From assembly GCA_045531235.1 (NCBI GenBank), contig JAZSDQ010000100.1, positions 1 to 10,637 on the forward strand: a stretch of DNA of 10,637 nt, given 5' to 3'. Origin of the DNA: RGIG5579 sp045531235 (GTDB taxonomy: Bacteria > Bacillota > Clostridia > Oscillospirales > SIG627). Positions 1 through 5,700 of the stretch are shown here, one piece after another. The first letter of the stretch is position 1, and each line of letters opens with the position of its first letter. A model generated the notes under the pieces. It was not told the DNA's origin. It did not search any database and worked only from the letters and a program-made list of their open reading frames with translations. The translations under genes were made by a program, and so were the position numbers.

Positions 1-99
1 GTTATTGACCAAGCGATCCACTACTTTAATTACATCAGACCTGTTCGTAAACTTAACAGAAAACCACCAGTCCAATATCGCATTGAACTGGCGGCTTAA
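1..99 (+). CDS. IS3-family transposase, C-terminal fragment (cut by window edge)
   Basis: Frame 1 is open from the first base to a TAA at 97-99 and encodes 32 residues. They include HYFNYIRPVRKLNRKPP followed by VQYR. This is the typical C-terminus of IS3/IS150-type DDE transposases, in which a YN..R...L...PPVQYR segment closes the integrase core domain. The catalytic D, D and E residues lie upstream of the window. In intact IS3 elements this product is usually made as an OrfAB fusion by programmed frameshifting, but that cannot be seen here. The gene is cut by the window edge rather than visibly broken. Confidence 0.8.
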   Translation, partial: VIDQAIHYFNYIRPVRKLNRKPPVQYRIELAA

Positions 100-114
100 C
101 TTTTTCTTTTTTTT

Positions 115-140
115 GTGTCTACTAACTATTGACTAGTTCA
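115..140 (+). repeat. IS terminal inverted repeat (right end)
   Basis: This 26-bp stretch begins GTGTCTAC and ends TAGTTCA. It sits 15 bp after the transposase stop codon. Its reverse complement begins TGAACTAG and ends GACAC, as expected for an IS3-family terminus. The matching left repeat lies outside the window, so the assignment rests on position and sequence type. Confidence 0.6.
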
Positions 141-160
141 CCTTTCGGGTGTCTTTTTTT
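139..160 (+). terminator. Remnant terminator hairpin at the IS/host junction
   Basis: CACC (139-142) and GGTG (148-151) form a 4-bp stem around TTTCG, followed by a T-run to 161. Only the right half looks like a full terminator arm (GGTGTC plus Ts). On the minus strand the host side reads A-run, GACACC, CGAAA, GG, and then the IS begins. A complete GACACC-TTTCG-GGTGTC terminator is therefore expected to have existed before insertion. The last two IS bases (CA) happen to restore part of the stem. The residual stem is short, so termination here is uncertain. Confidence 0.45.
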
Positions 161-825
161 TACTGCGGTCTTGTTAATGTGGCGTCGAAGGTGTTTTTCT
201 CTGCGGTGGCGGTTTTGGGCATTTCCACGGAGATCAGCCAGCCCACAAGGTCCATGGTCACTGCTGTAGGTTTGTTGGTTTGCTCTACGGCAACAAGAAG
301 ACTCTCGCCATCGGAGAGAATATCTTTCACACCGTAGCGGTAGGAGCCACTATCGGGGGTAACGTAGACCACAAGAAGGGTATTTTTCTCAAAAAAGGCC
401 TCGTCATATTTTTTCGTTACGGCTTCAAAAGAAAGAAAATCCTCCCGATCGCTTCCTCGGGAAAGGGAGTTTCCGAACGAAGTCTGAAACGCCGCAAGCT
501 CACCTACAGTTTCCATTTTGAAAATGGGAAGATGCATCATCTTATCTTCACTCATTTTTGCGCTATTCAAAGCAGAAGAATAAAGTTCTTTTCCAAAATA
601 AGGGTTGGCAGGGGAAACAGTAAAAGCAAAGCCTTTTTCCCCGCTTTCACTCTTATCTTCCGTAGCCTTTGTTTCCTCGCTTTTTGTTTCCTCGGTTTCA
701 CCAAAGGCGGGCACGCTGTCTTCCTCGGTTTCCAGCTCCAATTGGGGCGAACGGTTTGCCAAAAATACCACGAGAATCACCGCGAGAACCAATAAGGCGC
801 CTGAAACATAAATATATTTTTTCAT
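160..825 (-). CDS. Membrane-anchored protein with possible PrcB-like C-terminal domain
   Basis: This encodes 221 residues. The N-terminus is MKKYIYVSG followed by one hydrophobic segment (about residues 4-23), with no lipobox cysteine. A Glu/Thr/Lys/Ser-rich spacer follows (about 29-66), then a globular part. The product is probably a single-pass anchored protein facing outward. The C-terminal third (a YDEAFFEKNTLLVVYV segment, then GSYRY, then a GWLISVEMPK-like ending) resembles proteins I associate with the PrcB C-terminal domain. That is pattern recognition only and no function follows from it. The start at 825 is preferred over an ATG at 831, because GGAG (832-835) lies 6 bases from the former and touches the latter. 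It has its own promoter and its downstream terminator seems disrupted by the IS. Confidence 0.8.
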   Translation of the reverse strand: MKKYIYVSGALLVLAVILVVFLANRSPQLELETEEDSVPAFGETEETKSEETKATEDKSESGEKGFAFTVSPANPYFGKELYSSALNSAKMSEDKMMHLPIFKMETVGELAAFQTSFGNSLSRGSDREDFLSFEAVTKKYDEAFFEKNTLLVVYVTPDSGSYRYGVKDILSDGESLLVAVEQTNKPTAVTMDLVGWLISVEMPKTATAEKNTFDATLTRPQ

Positions 826-857
826 TTTCATCTCCGCAGGTAGTTTTTTCGTTTTTT

Positions 858-886
858 ATTATATCATACCGTCGAATTTTTGACAA
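858..886 (-). promoter_or_regulatory. Sigma-A-type promoter of the 160-825 gene
   Basis: On the minus strand a -35 box TTGTCA (881-886) and a perfect -10 box TATAAT (858-863) are separated by 17 bp, with an extended -10 TGA just before the -10. The -35 lies directly behind the terminator of the upstream gene, so this gene appears to be transcribed separately. Confidence 0.8.
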
Positions 887-890
887 TAAA

Positions 891-918
891 AAAATGAGCC
901 GCGTTTGCGGCTCATTTT
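891..918 (-). terminator. Intrinsic terminator after the two-gene ceramidase-like operon
   Basis: A perfect 12-bp stem (891-902 with 907-918, core GAGCCGC/GCGGCTC) closes a 4-base loop. On the minus strand it is followed by further Ts (TTTATTG). It starts 4 bp beyond the stop codon of the 922-2262 gene. It has the same GAGCCGC core as the terminator at 3772-3794. Confidence 0.88.
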
Positions 919-921
919 GCT

Positions 922-2262
922 TTATTTTAATTTCGCGATAATTTCCTTGCAGCCTTCGGTAACGATCTCTGCGCAGTCCCAGGCAAAGGGAGATGTGCTT
1001 CTTTCGTAGCCTTCTTCTTCAAAGGCATCTCTTGTGGGATAATAACCGATGTAGCCGTTAGTACAGCAGGTCACAAAGGTCATTTCAAAGGGAGATGCAG
1101 CCTTCACATCCAGACCGATCTTCTGGAAAGGCTCACCGGGAATTCCCGCAAAAGCAAATTCACCAATTCGGATAGCAGAAAGGGGAACGTCAAAAAATTC
1201 GGGACGGTCCAGATTTCTTACAATGCGGTTTGCTTCGGGAACGTTGAGCTTGAAGGTTTTGAAAATGGGATCCTTCTTATTTCCCAGTTCCTTATAAAGA
1301 CGGGCGATGGTCTTTGCTTCTTCTTCGTCGGCGGGATCATGAGGGTTCTGACCGATCTTTACTACGGTGGAAGCGGTGGTGATGGTGACATCGTCTGCCA
1401 TATCCTCGGCATCGTCGTAGATCTTCAGGGCTTCCCCTGCGATCATTCTTGCCATACGCTTTGCAAAATGCTCACCCTTGAAAGCTTCACCGGGGAGAGT
1501 TTTGGGCCAGTTAACGTGGTTGGAGTCGCCCTGACAGCCGACGAAATCGATCACTTCTACATTGTTTTCCAAAGCAGCCTTGAAATAGTTGCAAAGAAAA
1601 TCGGTATAATCGGCGTGGAATTTTCTCTTGCCTACAACATCAGCGTGGGTACCGAAGTTGAGAAGAACGATCTCTTTGGCATCTTCGCGGAGGATACGCA
1701 CCATCTGCAGGCTTTCGTCTGCTTCTCCCAAGGGATGGAGAATATCTGCCTCGCGGCCGACGGGGTTGGTTTTACATTCACCGCTCTTCATACGGTAACG
1801 GCGGAGGTATGCTACATTCTTCACTTCACCTCTTGCCTTCTTCATTCCGGTAACGGGGTGAAGATCTTCAAATGCGAACTGAGCAAGATCAGTCAGCAGC
1901 TGATGCTGTCTTCTGGCATAGATCTCTTCCAATTCCTCCATGGGTGCATTCAAATCAAAAAGTATGGTTGCCGTGTGGCTGTGGTTACAAGCAATATGGA
2001 TGGCTTCGGGATCCACTCCGCATCTTTCGGCAATCTTTTCGCGGATCTGCGCCGTAGATTCTCCGCGGCCGTAGATCGCATCGCAAAGGAGAAGGATCGC
2101 CTTTTTCTCGCCGCTTTGGAAAGCAACGGCTCTTGCTTTCAGATCAACGGTGATTCCTTCGGCAGGGCGAATAGAATACTGACCGGGCATCTTCAGTCCC
2201 AAGGGAGGGGTGATGATCACTTCGGCATAGCCTGCCTGAAGCTTCTTTTCCATGTTTTCCAT
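922..2262 (-). CDS. Neutral/alkaline ceramidase-family protein, paralogue 3 of 3 in transcription order
   Basis: This encodes 446 residues that I recognise as related to the neutral/alkaline non-lysosomal ceramidase N-terminal domain. The opening AGYAEVIITPPLG is the family's usual start. Candidate zinc ligands are present: NHSH at 93-96, His206 in GTHAD, Glu377 in GEPF and Tyr407 in GYYP. The nucleophile region reads GCQGDSNHVN (243-251) instead of the GDVSPN hexapeptide of true ceramidases. There is no signal peptide or C-terminal Ig-like domain, and the length is well below that of secreted ceramidases, so it should act in the cytoplasm on an unknown amide or related substrate. GAGG lies 7 bases before the ATG. 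It follows the 2276-3634 gene by 13 bp with no promoter between, so it is the second gene of that operon. It is the most diverged copy and lacks a YGAKTE-type loop found near residue 112 in the other two. Confidence 0.82.
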   Translation of the reverse strand: MENMEKKLQAGYAEVIITPPLGLKMPGQYSIRPAEGITVDLKARAVAFQSGEKKAILLLCDAIYGRGESTAQIREKIAERCGVDPEAIHIACNHSHTATILFDLNAPMEELEEIYARRQHQLLTDLAQFAFEDLHPVTGMKKARGEVKNVAYLRRYRMKSGECKTNPVGREADILHPLGEADESLQMVRILREDAKEIVLLNFGTHADVVGKRKFHADYTDFLCNYFKAALENNVEVIDFVGCQGDSNHVNWPKTLPGEAFKGEHFAKRMARMIAGEALKIYDDAEDMADDVTITTASTVVKIGQNPHDPADEEEAKTIARLYKELGNKKDPIFKTFKLNVPEANRIVRNLDRPEFFDVPLSAIRIGEFAFAGIPGEPFQKIGLDVKAASPFEMTFVTCCTNGYIGYYPTRDAFEEEGYERSTSPFAWDCAEIVTEGCKEIIAKLK

Positions 2263-2275
2263 AATATACCTCTTT

Positions 2276-3634
2276 TTATTTTTTTAATTCATTCAAAACT
2301 TCAATGATACCGCCTGTGACAATTTCTGCACAGTCCCAGGCAAAGTCGGAGGTGCTTCTCTCATAGCCTGCTTCCGCAAAGGCTTCTTTGGAGGGGAAAT
2401 ATCCTACTCTGCCGTTGGTACAGCAGGTGATGAAGGTCATTTCAAAGGGAGAAGCGGCTTTGGCTTGAACGCCGATCTCCTGAAAAGGCTCACCGGGAAC
2501 ACCAACGAAAGCAAATTCGCCGATGCTGACACCGTGGAGGGTTACGTGGTAAAACTCGGGACGATCCAGATTTCTGATAATGCGGCGAGCTTCGGGAATG
2601 TTAAGTTTAAAGGTTTGGAAAATGGGATCCTTATTGGTTTTCAATTCCTCGTAAAGACGGCAGATCTCACGGGCTTGGGGTACATCTGCAGGGTCGTAGG
2701 AATTCTTTCCGATCTTCACTGTTACCTTCTTTGTTTTGAAGGCTCCGTCAATGGGAAGATCCTCGGCATCGTCGTAGATCTTCATAGCTTCCCCTGCAAG
2801 GATCCTTGCCATTCTGTAGGTCTTTTGAATATTGCCGATCTTTTCTCCGGGCTTCATCTTGAGGAAATTCACATGGTTGGAGTCGCCCTGACAGCCGACG
2901 AAGTGGATCACTTCCACCTTGTTTTCCATCGCATTTTTCAGATAATCACAAACGAATCCGGTATAATCGGCGCAGAATTTTTTGCCGCCGACGGTATCCG
3001 CATGGGTACCGAAATTAAGAAGCACGATCTCTTTGGCATCCTCGCGGAGAATGCGCACCATCTGCAGGGATTCATCTTTGATTCCCTCGGGGTGCAAAAC
3101 TTCATCCAAATGTCTTATGGGGTTGGTGGCGCAAGTGCCGTCCTTCATACGGTAGCGGCGAAGGAAACCTACGTCCTTTGCCTCGCCTCTTGCCTTTTTC
3201 ATTGCGGTAACGGGGTGAAGATCTTCAAAAGCAAACTGAGCAAGGTCAGTCAGCAGCTGATGCTGTCTTCTCGCATAAATTTCTTCCGCTTCCGTTTTTG
3301 CGCCGTATTCCTGCATACCTTCGCCAACCTCATGAATCAGCGTGGCGGTGTGAGAATGGTTGCAGGCAATATAGACCGCAGCAGGATCCATTTTGCATCT
3401 TTCGGCGATCTTATCGCGGAGCTGCTCGTAGCCTCGGGTGATGATATTCAAAGCGTCGCAAAGAATAAAGATGGCCTTGTCTTCCCCATTCTGAAAGGCA
3501 ACGGCTCTTGCCTTCAGATCGGTAATGATACCCTCCGCAAGACGGTAACCGTTACCGGGGATCCCCACGCCCATGGGAGGGGTGATGATCACTTCAGCAT
3601 AACCTGCCAAAAGCTTATTTTCTTGATTTCCCAT
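2276..3634 (-). CDS. Neutral/alkaline ceramidase-family protein, paralogue 2 of 3
   Basis: This encodes 452 residues with the same single-domain layout as its neighbours. It opens with AGYAEVIITPPMG (10-22). The putative metal-site residues are NHSH at 92-95, His211 (THAD), Glu382 (GEPF) and Tyr412 (GYFP). GDSNHVN at 250-256 replaces the ceramidase GDVSPN motif. The N-terminus (MGNQENKLLAG) is not a signal sequence. It is closer to the 3800-5161 product than to the 922-2262 product, sharing the YGAKTE loop, the TNKDP segment and the NGRVGYFPSKEAFAEAGYER stretch. The ATG at 3634 is preceded by AAGGGG. A promoter-like site lies upstream, and it appears to be co-transcribed with the 922-2262 gene. 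The cellular substrate is unknown. Confidence 0.83.
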   Translation of the reverse strand: MGNQENKLLAGYAEVIITPPMGVGIPGNGYRLAEGIITDLKARAVAFQNGEDKAIFILCDALNIITRGYEQLRDKIAERCKMDPAAVYIACNHSHTATLIHEVGEGMQEYGAKTEAEEIYARRQHQLLTDLAQFAFEDLHPVTAMKKARGEAKDVGFLRRYRMKDGTCATNPIRHLDEVLHPEGIKDESLQMVRILREDAKEIVLLNFGTHADTVGGKKFCADYTGFVCDYLKNAMENKVEVIHFVGCQGDSNHVNFLKMKPGEKIGNIQKTYRMARILAGEAMKIYDDAEDLPIDGAFKTKKVTVKIGKNSYDPADVPQAREICRLYEELKTNKDPIFQTFKLNIPEARRIIRNLDRPEFYHVTLHGVSIGEFAFVGVPGEPFQEIGVQAKAASPFEMTFITCCTNGRVGYFPSKEAFAEAGYERSTSDFAWDCAEIVTGGIIEVLNELKK

Positions 3635-3678
3635 AGCTTACCCCTTTTCTTAGCATAAAAATGCCGTACTCCGTGCTC

Positions 3679-3709
3679 ATTTTACCACAACTATTTTATT
3701 TTTTGTAAA
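3679..3709 (-). promoter_or_regulatory. Promoter-like site for the 2276-3634 / 922-2262 operon
   Basis: On the minus strand an extended -10 TGG-TAAAAT (3679-3687) has a possible -35 TTTACA (3704-3709) at a long 19-bp spacing. The sequence from the -10 towards the gene (GGTAAAATGA, then CAC, then ACGGC) is repeated in the leader of the 3800-5161 gene. A short hairpin GCAT-4-ATGC (3653-3664) sits just ahead of the ribosome binding site. The shared context strengthens the call, while the long spacing weakens it. Confidence 0.5.
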
Positions 3710-3771
3710 AAAAACAAACATTTTTCATTTTATCTGTAAAAAATGAAGTGGCCGTTATTTTGTCAAGAAAG

Positions 3772-3794
3772 AAAGAGCCGCAAAGCGGCTCTTT
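3772..3794 (-). terminator. Intrinsic terminator of the 3800-5161 gene
   Basis: A 10-bp perfect stem AAAGAGCCGC/GCGGCTCTTT with a 3-base loop lies 5 bp after the stop codon. On the minus strand it is followed by a T-rich tract interrupted by C (CTTTCTTG). It separates the first ceramidase-like gene from the downstream two-gene unit, though the tail is imperfect and some read-through is plausible. Confidence 0.8.
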
Positions 3795-3799
3795 TTCAT

Positions 3800-5161
3800 T
3801 TATTTTTTCATTTCTTTCAGAGTTTCAATGACACCGTCAGCAACGATATCCGCACAGTTCCAAGCAAAGTCGGAGGTGCTTCTTTCATAGCCTGCTTCCG
3901 CAAAAGCTTCCTTGGAGGGGAAATAGCCCACTCTGCCGTTGGTACAGCAAGCAAGGAAGGTCATATCAAAGGGAGAAGCAGCTTTGGCAATCACACCGAT
4001 CTGCTGGAAGGGCTCACCGGGAATTCCCACGAAAGCAAAATCACCGACGCTGATACCGTGGAGGGTCACATCATAAAAATCGGGACGGTCCAGATTACGG
4101 ATGATACGGCGAGCTTCGGGAACACCCATTTTAAAGGTTTTGAATACAGGATCCTTGTTGGTTTTCAATTCCTCGTAAAGGCGGCAGATCTCGCGGGCAA
4201 CGGGTACGTCTGCAGGATCGTAGGGATTCTTTCCGATCTTTACCGTCACCTTTTTGGTGCGGATCTCAGCATCCAAGGTCATATCCTCGGCATCGTCGTA
4301 GATCTTCAGGGCTTCGCCTACGAGCTTTCTTGCCATTCTCTTTGCAAAGTCTACGCCCTTGGGCATCTTTTCCGTTTTCAGGTGGATAAAGTCCACGTGG
4401 TTGGAGTCGCCCTGGCAGCCGACAAAGTCAATGACTTCTGCCTTGCCTTCCAAAGCGGCCTTCATAAAATCGCAAACGTATCCGGTATAGTCAGAGCAGA
4501 ATCTTCTGCCGCCGATAACATCAGCATGAGTACCAAAATTGATAAGAACGATCTCCTTGGCATCCTCGCGGAGGATACGAACCAGCTGAAGGCTCTCATC
4601 GGAGGTTCCCTCGGAATGAGCGATCTCAGAAACGCGTTTTAAAGGATTGGTGGCGCAAGTGCCGTCTTTCATGCGGTAGCGGCGAAGAAATCCTACGCCC
4701 TTTGCCTCGCCCTTTGCCTGCTTCATGGCAGTAACGGGGTGAAGATCTTCAAAAGCAAACTGAGCAAGGTCCGTCAGCAGCTGATGCTGTCTTCTGGCAT
4801 AAATATCTTCCAATTCTGTTTTGGCGCCGTAGCTTCCATCACCATCTCCCACCGCATAGATCAAAGTAGCGGAGTGAGAGTGGTTACAAGAAATGGAAAC
4901 GGCATCGGGATCCATCCCGCATCTTTCAGCAATCTTATCGCGAATCTGCTCGTAACCTTCGGTAATGATATTCAAAGCATCGCAAAGAAGAAAAATTGCC
5001 TTCTGTTCGCCATACTGAAAAGCGATGGCTCTTGCTTTCAGATCATTGATAATTCCCTCAGCGGGACGAACGGAAAAATATCCGGGAATTCTCAGTCCCA
5101 AGGGAGGTGTAATCACCACTTCGGCATAACCTGCCAAAAGCTTCTTTTCCATATTTTCCAT
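3800..5161 (-). CDS. Neutral/alkaline ceramidase-family protein, paralogue 1 of 3
   Basis: This encodes 453 residues. It opens MENMEKKLLAGYAEV and carries the family pattern: NHSH at 93-96, His212 in THAD, Glu383 in GEPF and Tyr413 in GYFP as candidate zinc ligands. GDSNHVD (251-257) stands where ceramidases have GDVSPN. There is no signal peptide, transmembrane segment or C-terminal Ig domain. An in-frame ATG at 5350 would add 63 residues, but I reject it. Homology to the paralogues begins at MENMEKK, GAGG sits about 7 bases upstream of 5161, and the longer reading would run through the promoter-like site and overlap the tRNA promoter. It is transcribed divergently from the tRNA-Leu gene. 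The family assignment is fairly secure; the substrate and reaction are unknown. Confidence 0.83.
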   Translation of the reverse strand: MENMEKKLLAGYAEVVITPPLGLRIPGYFSVRPAEGIINDLKARAIAFQYGEQKAIFLLCDALNIITEGYEQIRDKIAERCGMDPDAVSISCNHSHSATLIYAVGDGDGSYGAKTELEDIYARRQHQLLTDLAQFAFEDLHPVTAMKQAKGEAKGVGFLRRYRMKDGTCATNPLKRVSEIAHSEGTSDESLQLVRILREDAKEIVLINFGTHADVIGGRRFCSDYTGYVCDFMKAALEGKAEVIDFVGCQGDSNHVDFIHLKTEKMPKGVDFAKRMARKLVGEALKIYDDAEDMTLDAEIRTKKVTVKIGKNPYDPADVPVAREICRLYEELKTNKDPVFKTFKMGVPEARRIIRNLDRPDFYDVTLHGISVGDFAFVGIPGEPFQQIGVIAKAASPFDMTFLACCTNGRVGYFPSKEAFAEAGYERSTSDFAWNCADIVADGVIETLKEMKK

Positions 5162-5204
5162 AATATACCTCTTTTTCTCGGCAAAAGCGCCGTTCTTTGT
5201 GTTC

Positions 5205-5213
5205 ATTTTACCA
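5205..5213 (-). promoter_or_regulatory. Extended -10 element of the 3800-5161 gene
   Basis: On the minus strand TGG-TAAAAT is followed by GAACAC and ACGGC, matching the leader of the 2276-3634 gene. No good -35 is visible at 16-18 bp; only A-rich DNA is present. A small hairpin CGGC-6-GCCG (5179-5192) lies between this element and the ribosome binding site, in the same relative place as a hairpin in the other leader. Confidence 0.5.
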
Positions 5214-5317
5214 TAGATTTCTTCAATTTTTTTAAAAATCTCAAAAAAACGCCTTTCATCTTTAAATTGTGAAGATAACATTGTTTTATGAAGACAAAGA
5301 AAAAAAGAAAAAAATGC

Positions 5318-5346
5318 TTGATTTTCTCTTTTTTCTGTGTTACAAT
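5318..5346 (+). promoter_or_regulatory. Promoter of tRNA-Leu
   Basis: The -35 TTGATT (5318-5323), a 17-bp spacer and the -10 TACAAT (5341-5346), with an extended TGT before the -10, lie 10 bp upstream of the first tRNA base. This is a normal spacing for a tRNA gene with a very short 5' leader. Confidence 0.82.
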
Positions 5347-5356
5347 ACATTTCGTC

Positions 5357-5443
5357 GCCGGAATGATGGAATTGGCAGACGTGCTGGACTCAAAATCCAG
5401 TGGTAGCGATACCGTGCGGGTTCGACCCCCGCTTCCGGCACCA
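5357..5443 (+). tRNA. tRNA-Leu, anticodon CAA, CCA encoded
   Basis: This is a complete class II tRNA. The acceptor stem pairs GCCGGAA (5357-5363) with TTCCGGC (5433-5439), followed by discriminator A and an encoded CCA. The anticodon stem CTGGA/TCCAG (5384-5388, 5396-5400) holds the loop CTCAAAA with anticodon CAA at 5391-5393, reading UUG. A long variable arm (5401-5415) with a GGTA/TACC stem is typical of leucine tRNA. The T arm is GCGGG-TTCGACC-CCCGC (5416-5432). It has its own promoter and terminator and stands alone, not in a tRNA cluster. Its last 21 bases are repeated downstream. Confidence 0.97.
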
Positions 5444-5480
5444 AATAAAAACAGTCACACTCTGTGTGGCTGTTTTTTTA
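5423..5480 (+). repeat. Direct repeat, copy 1 (tRNA-Leu 3' end plus terminator)
   Basis: This 58-bp segment runs from the T loop of tRNA-Leu, through the CCA end, to the end of the terminator T-run. It is repeated at 5567-5624 with three differences (at 5451, 5461 and 5462), an offset of 144 bp. Confidence 0.95.
5451..5479 (+). terminator. Intrinsic terminator of tRNA-Leu
   Basis: The stem ACAGTCACAC/GTGTGGCTGT (5451-5460 with 5464-5473, one G-T pair) has a 3-base loop and is followed by a run of seven Ts. It lies 7 bp after the CCA end. Confidence 0.92.
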
Positions 5481-5486
5481 TGATTT

Positions 5487-5566
5487 GAGGCGGGGGGAGA
5501 AGGAAGCGTAGTGAATGACAGTCCGGGGGACTGTCAGAGCGCGACCCCGCACCGCCCGCAGGCGGG
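5487..5566 (+). repeat. GC-rich palindromic element between the two tRNA-tail copies
   Basis: This segment has no plausible gene and is much richer in GC than its surroundings. It contains a perfect 9-bp hairpin TGACAGTCC-GGG-GGACTGTCA (5516-5536) and a second hairpin CGCCCG-CAGG-CGGGCG (5553-5568). GCGGGG (5490-5495) can pair with CCCCGC (5545-5550), enclosing the first hairpin, or with CCCCCGC at 5570-5576 in the second tRNA tail. It looks like a dispersed palindromic repeat or a structured RNA. I have an impression of similar text in other clostridial genomes but cannot verify it. Confidence 0.6.
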
Positions 5567-5624
5567 CGACCCCCGCTTCCGGCACCAAATAAAAGCAGTC
5601 ACACGTTGTGTGGCTGTTTTTTTA
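5567..5624 (+). repeat. Direct repeat, copy 2 (orphan tRNA-Leu tail plus terminator)
   Basis: This reproduces the end of tRNA-Leu (part of the T arm, the 3' acceptor strand TTCCGGC and ACCA) and its terminator, with 55 of 58 bases identical to 5423-5480. No tRNA 5' half precedes it, so it cannot be a functional tRNA gene. Confidence 0.95.
5595..5623 (+). terminator. Second copy of the tRNA terminator
   Basis: The stem GCAGTCACAC/GTGTGGCTGT (5595-5604 with 5608-5617, two G-T pairs) is followed by seven Ts. The differences from copy 1 fall in the loop and at one closing pair, so the hairpin is kept. It may serve as a back-up terminator upstream of mutY. Confidence 0.85.
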
Positions 5625-5648
5625 TTTTTAATTTTCCTGTTTTTGGGC

Positions 5649-5677
5649 TTGTGAGAAAAGAAAAAATATGATAAAAT
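5649..5677 (+). promoter_or_regulatory. Promoter of mutY
   Basis: The -35 TTGTGA (5649-5654), a 17-bp spacer and the -10 TAAAAT (5672-5677) carry an extended TGA motif. Transcription would start near 5684, just ahead of the AAGGAG at 5688-5693. An in-frame ATG at 5668 lies inside this promoter and so cannot be the start codon. Confidence 0.75.
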
Positions 5678-5700
5678 TCTTTCAGGAAAGGAGAGAGAAA

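Larger units (their letters stand above)
1..140 (+). mobile_element. Right end of an IS3-family insertion sequence (partial)
   Basis: The window opens inside an insertion sequence. The last 32 codons of a transposase are followed by a terminal inverted repeat at 115-140. Read inward from the right end, the repeat starts TGAACTAG and ends GGTAGACAC-like (TAGTAGACAC), which fits the TGA...GACAC form of IS3-family ends as I know it. On this reading the element stops at 140 and host DNA begins at 141. The left end is outside the window, so the partner repeat and the target duplication cannot be checked. The boundary is an inference from family knowledge. Confidence 0.72.

Noticed and set aside
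922..5161. Frameshifted or fused remains of one larger gene
   Set aside because: Each of the three frames is complete from start to stop, with its own ribosome binding site and the full motif set.
1339..5272. Long plus-strand open frames opposite the ceramidase-like genes
   Set aside because: They run antisense through well-supported homologous genes, repeat in the same place in each paralogue, lack ribosome binding sites and have no recognisable domain. They are by-products of codon bias.
5162..5350. N-terminal extension of the 3800-5161 protein starting at 5350
   Set aside because: The extra residues have no counterpart in the paralogues, cover the promoter-like leader and overlap the tRNA promoter. 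A good ribosome binding site marks 5161.
5288..5488. A small plus-strand frame reading through tRNA-Leu (MMELADVLDSKSSGSD...)
   Set aside because: This is the well-known false translation of a leucine tRNA gene.
5567..5624. A second, functional tRNA-Leu gene
   Set aside because: Only the 3' tail is present. There is no D arm, anticodon arm or 5' acceptor strand in the preceding bases.
5423..5624. A CRISPR-like or tandem repeat array
   Set aside because: There are only two copies, both explained by the tRNA tail and terminator, and no regular spacers.
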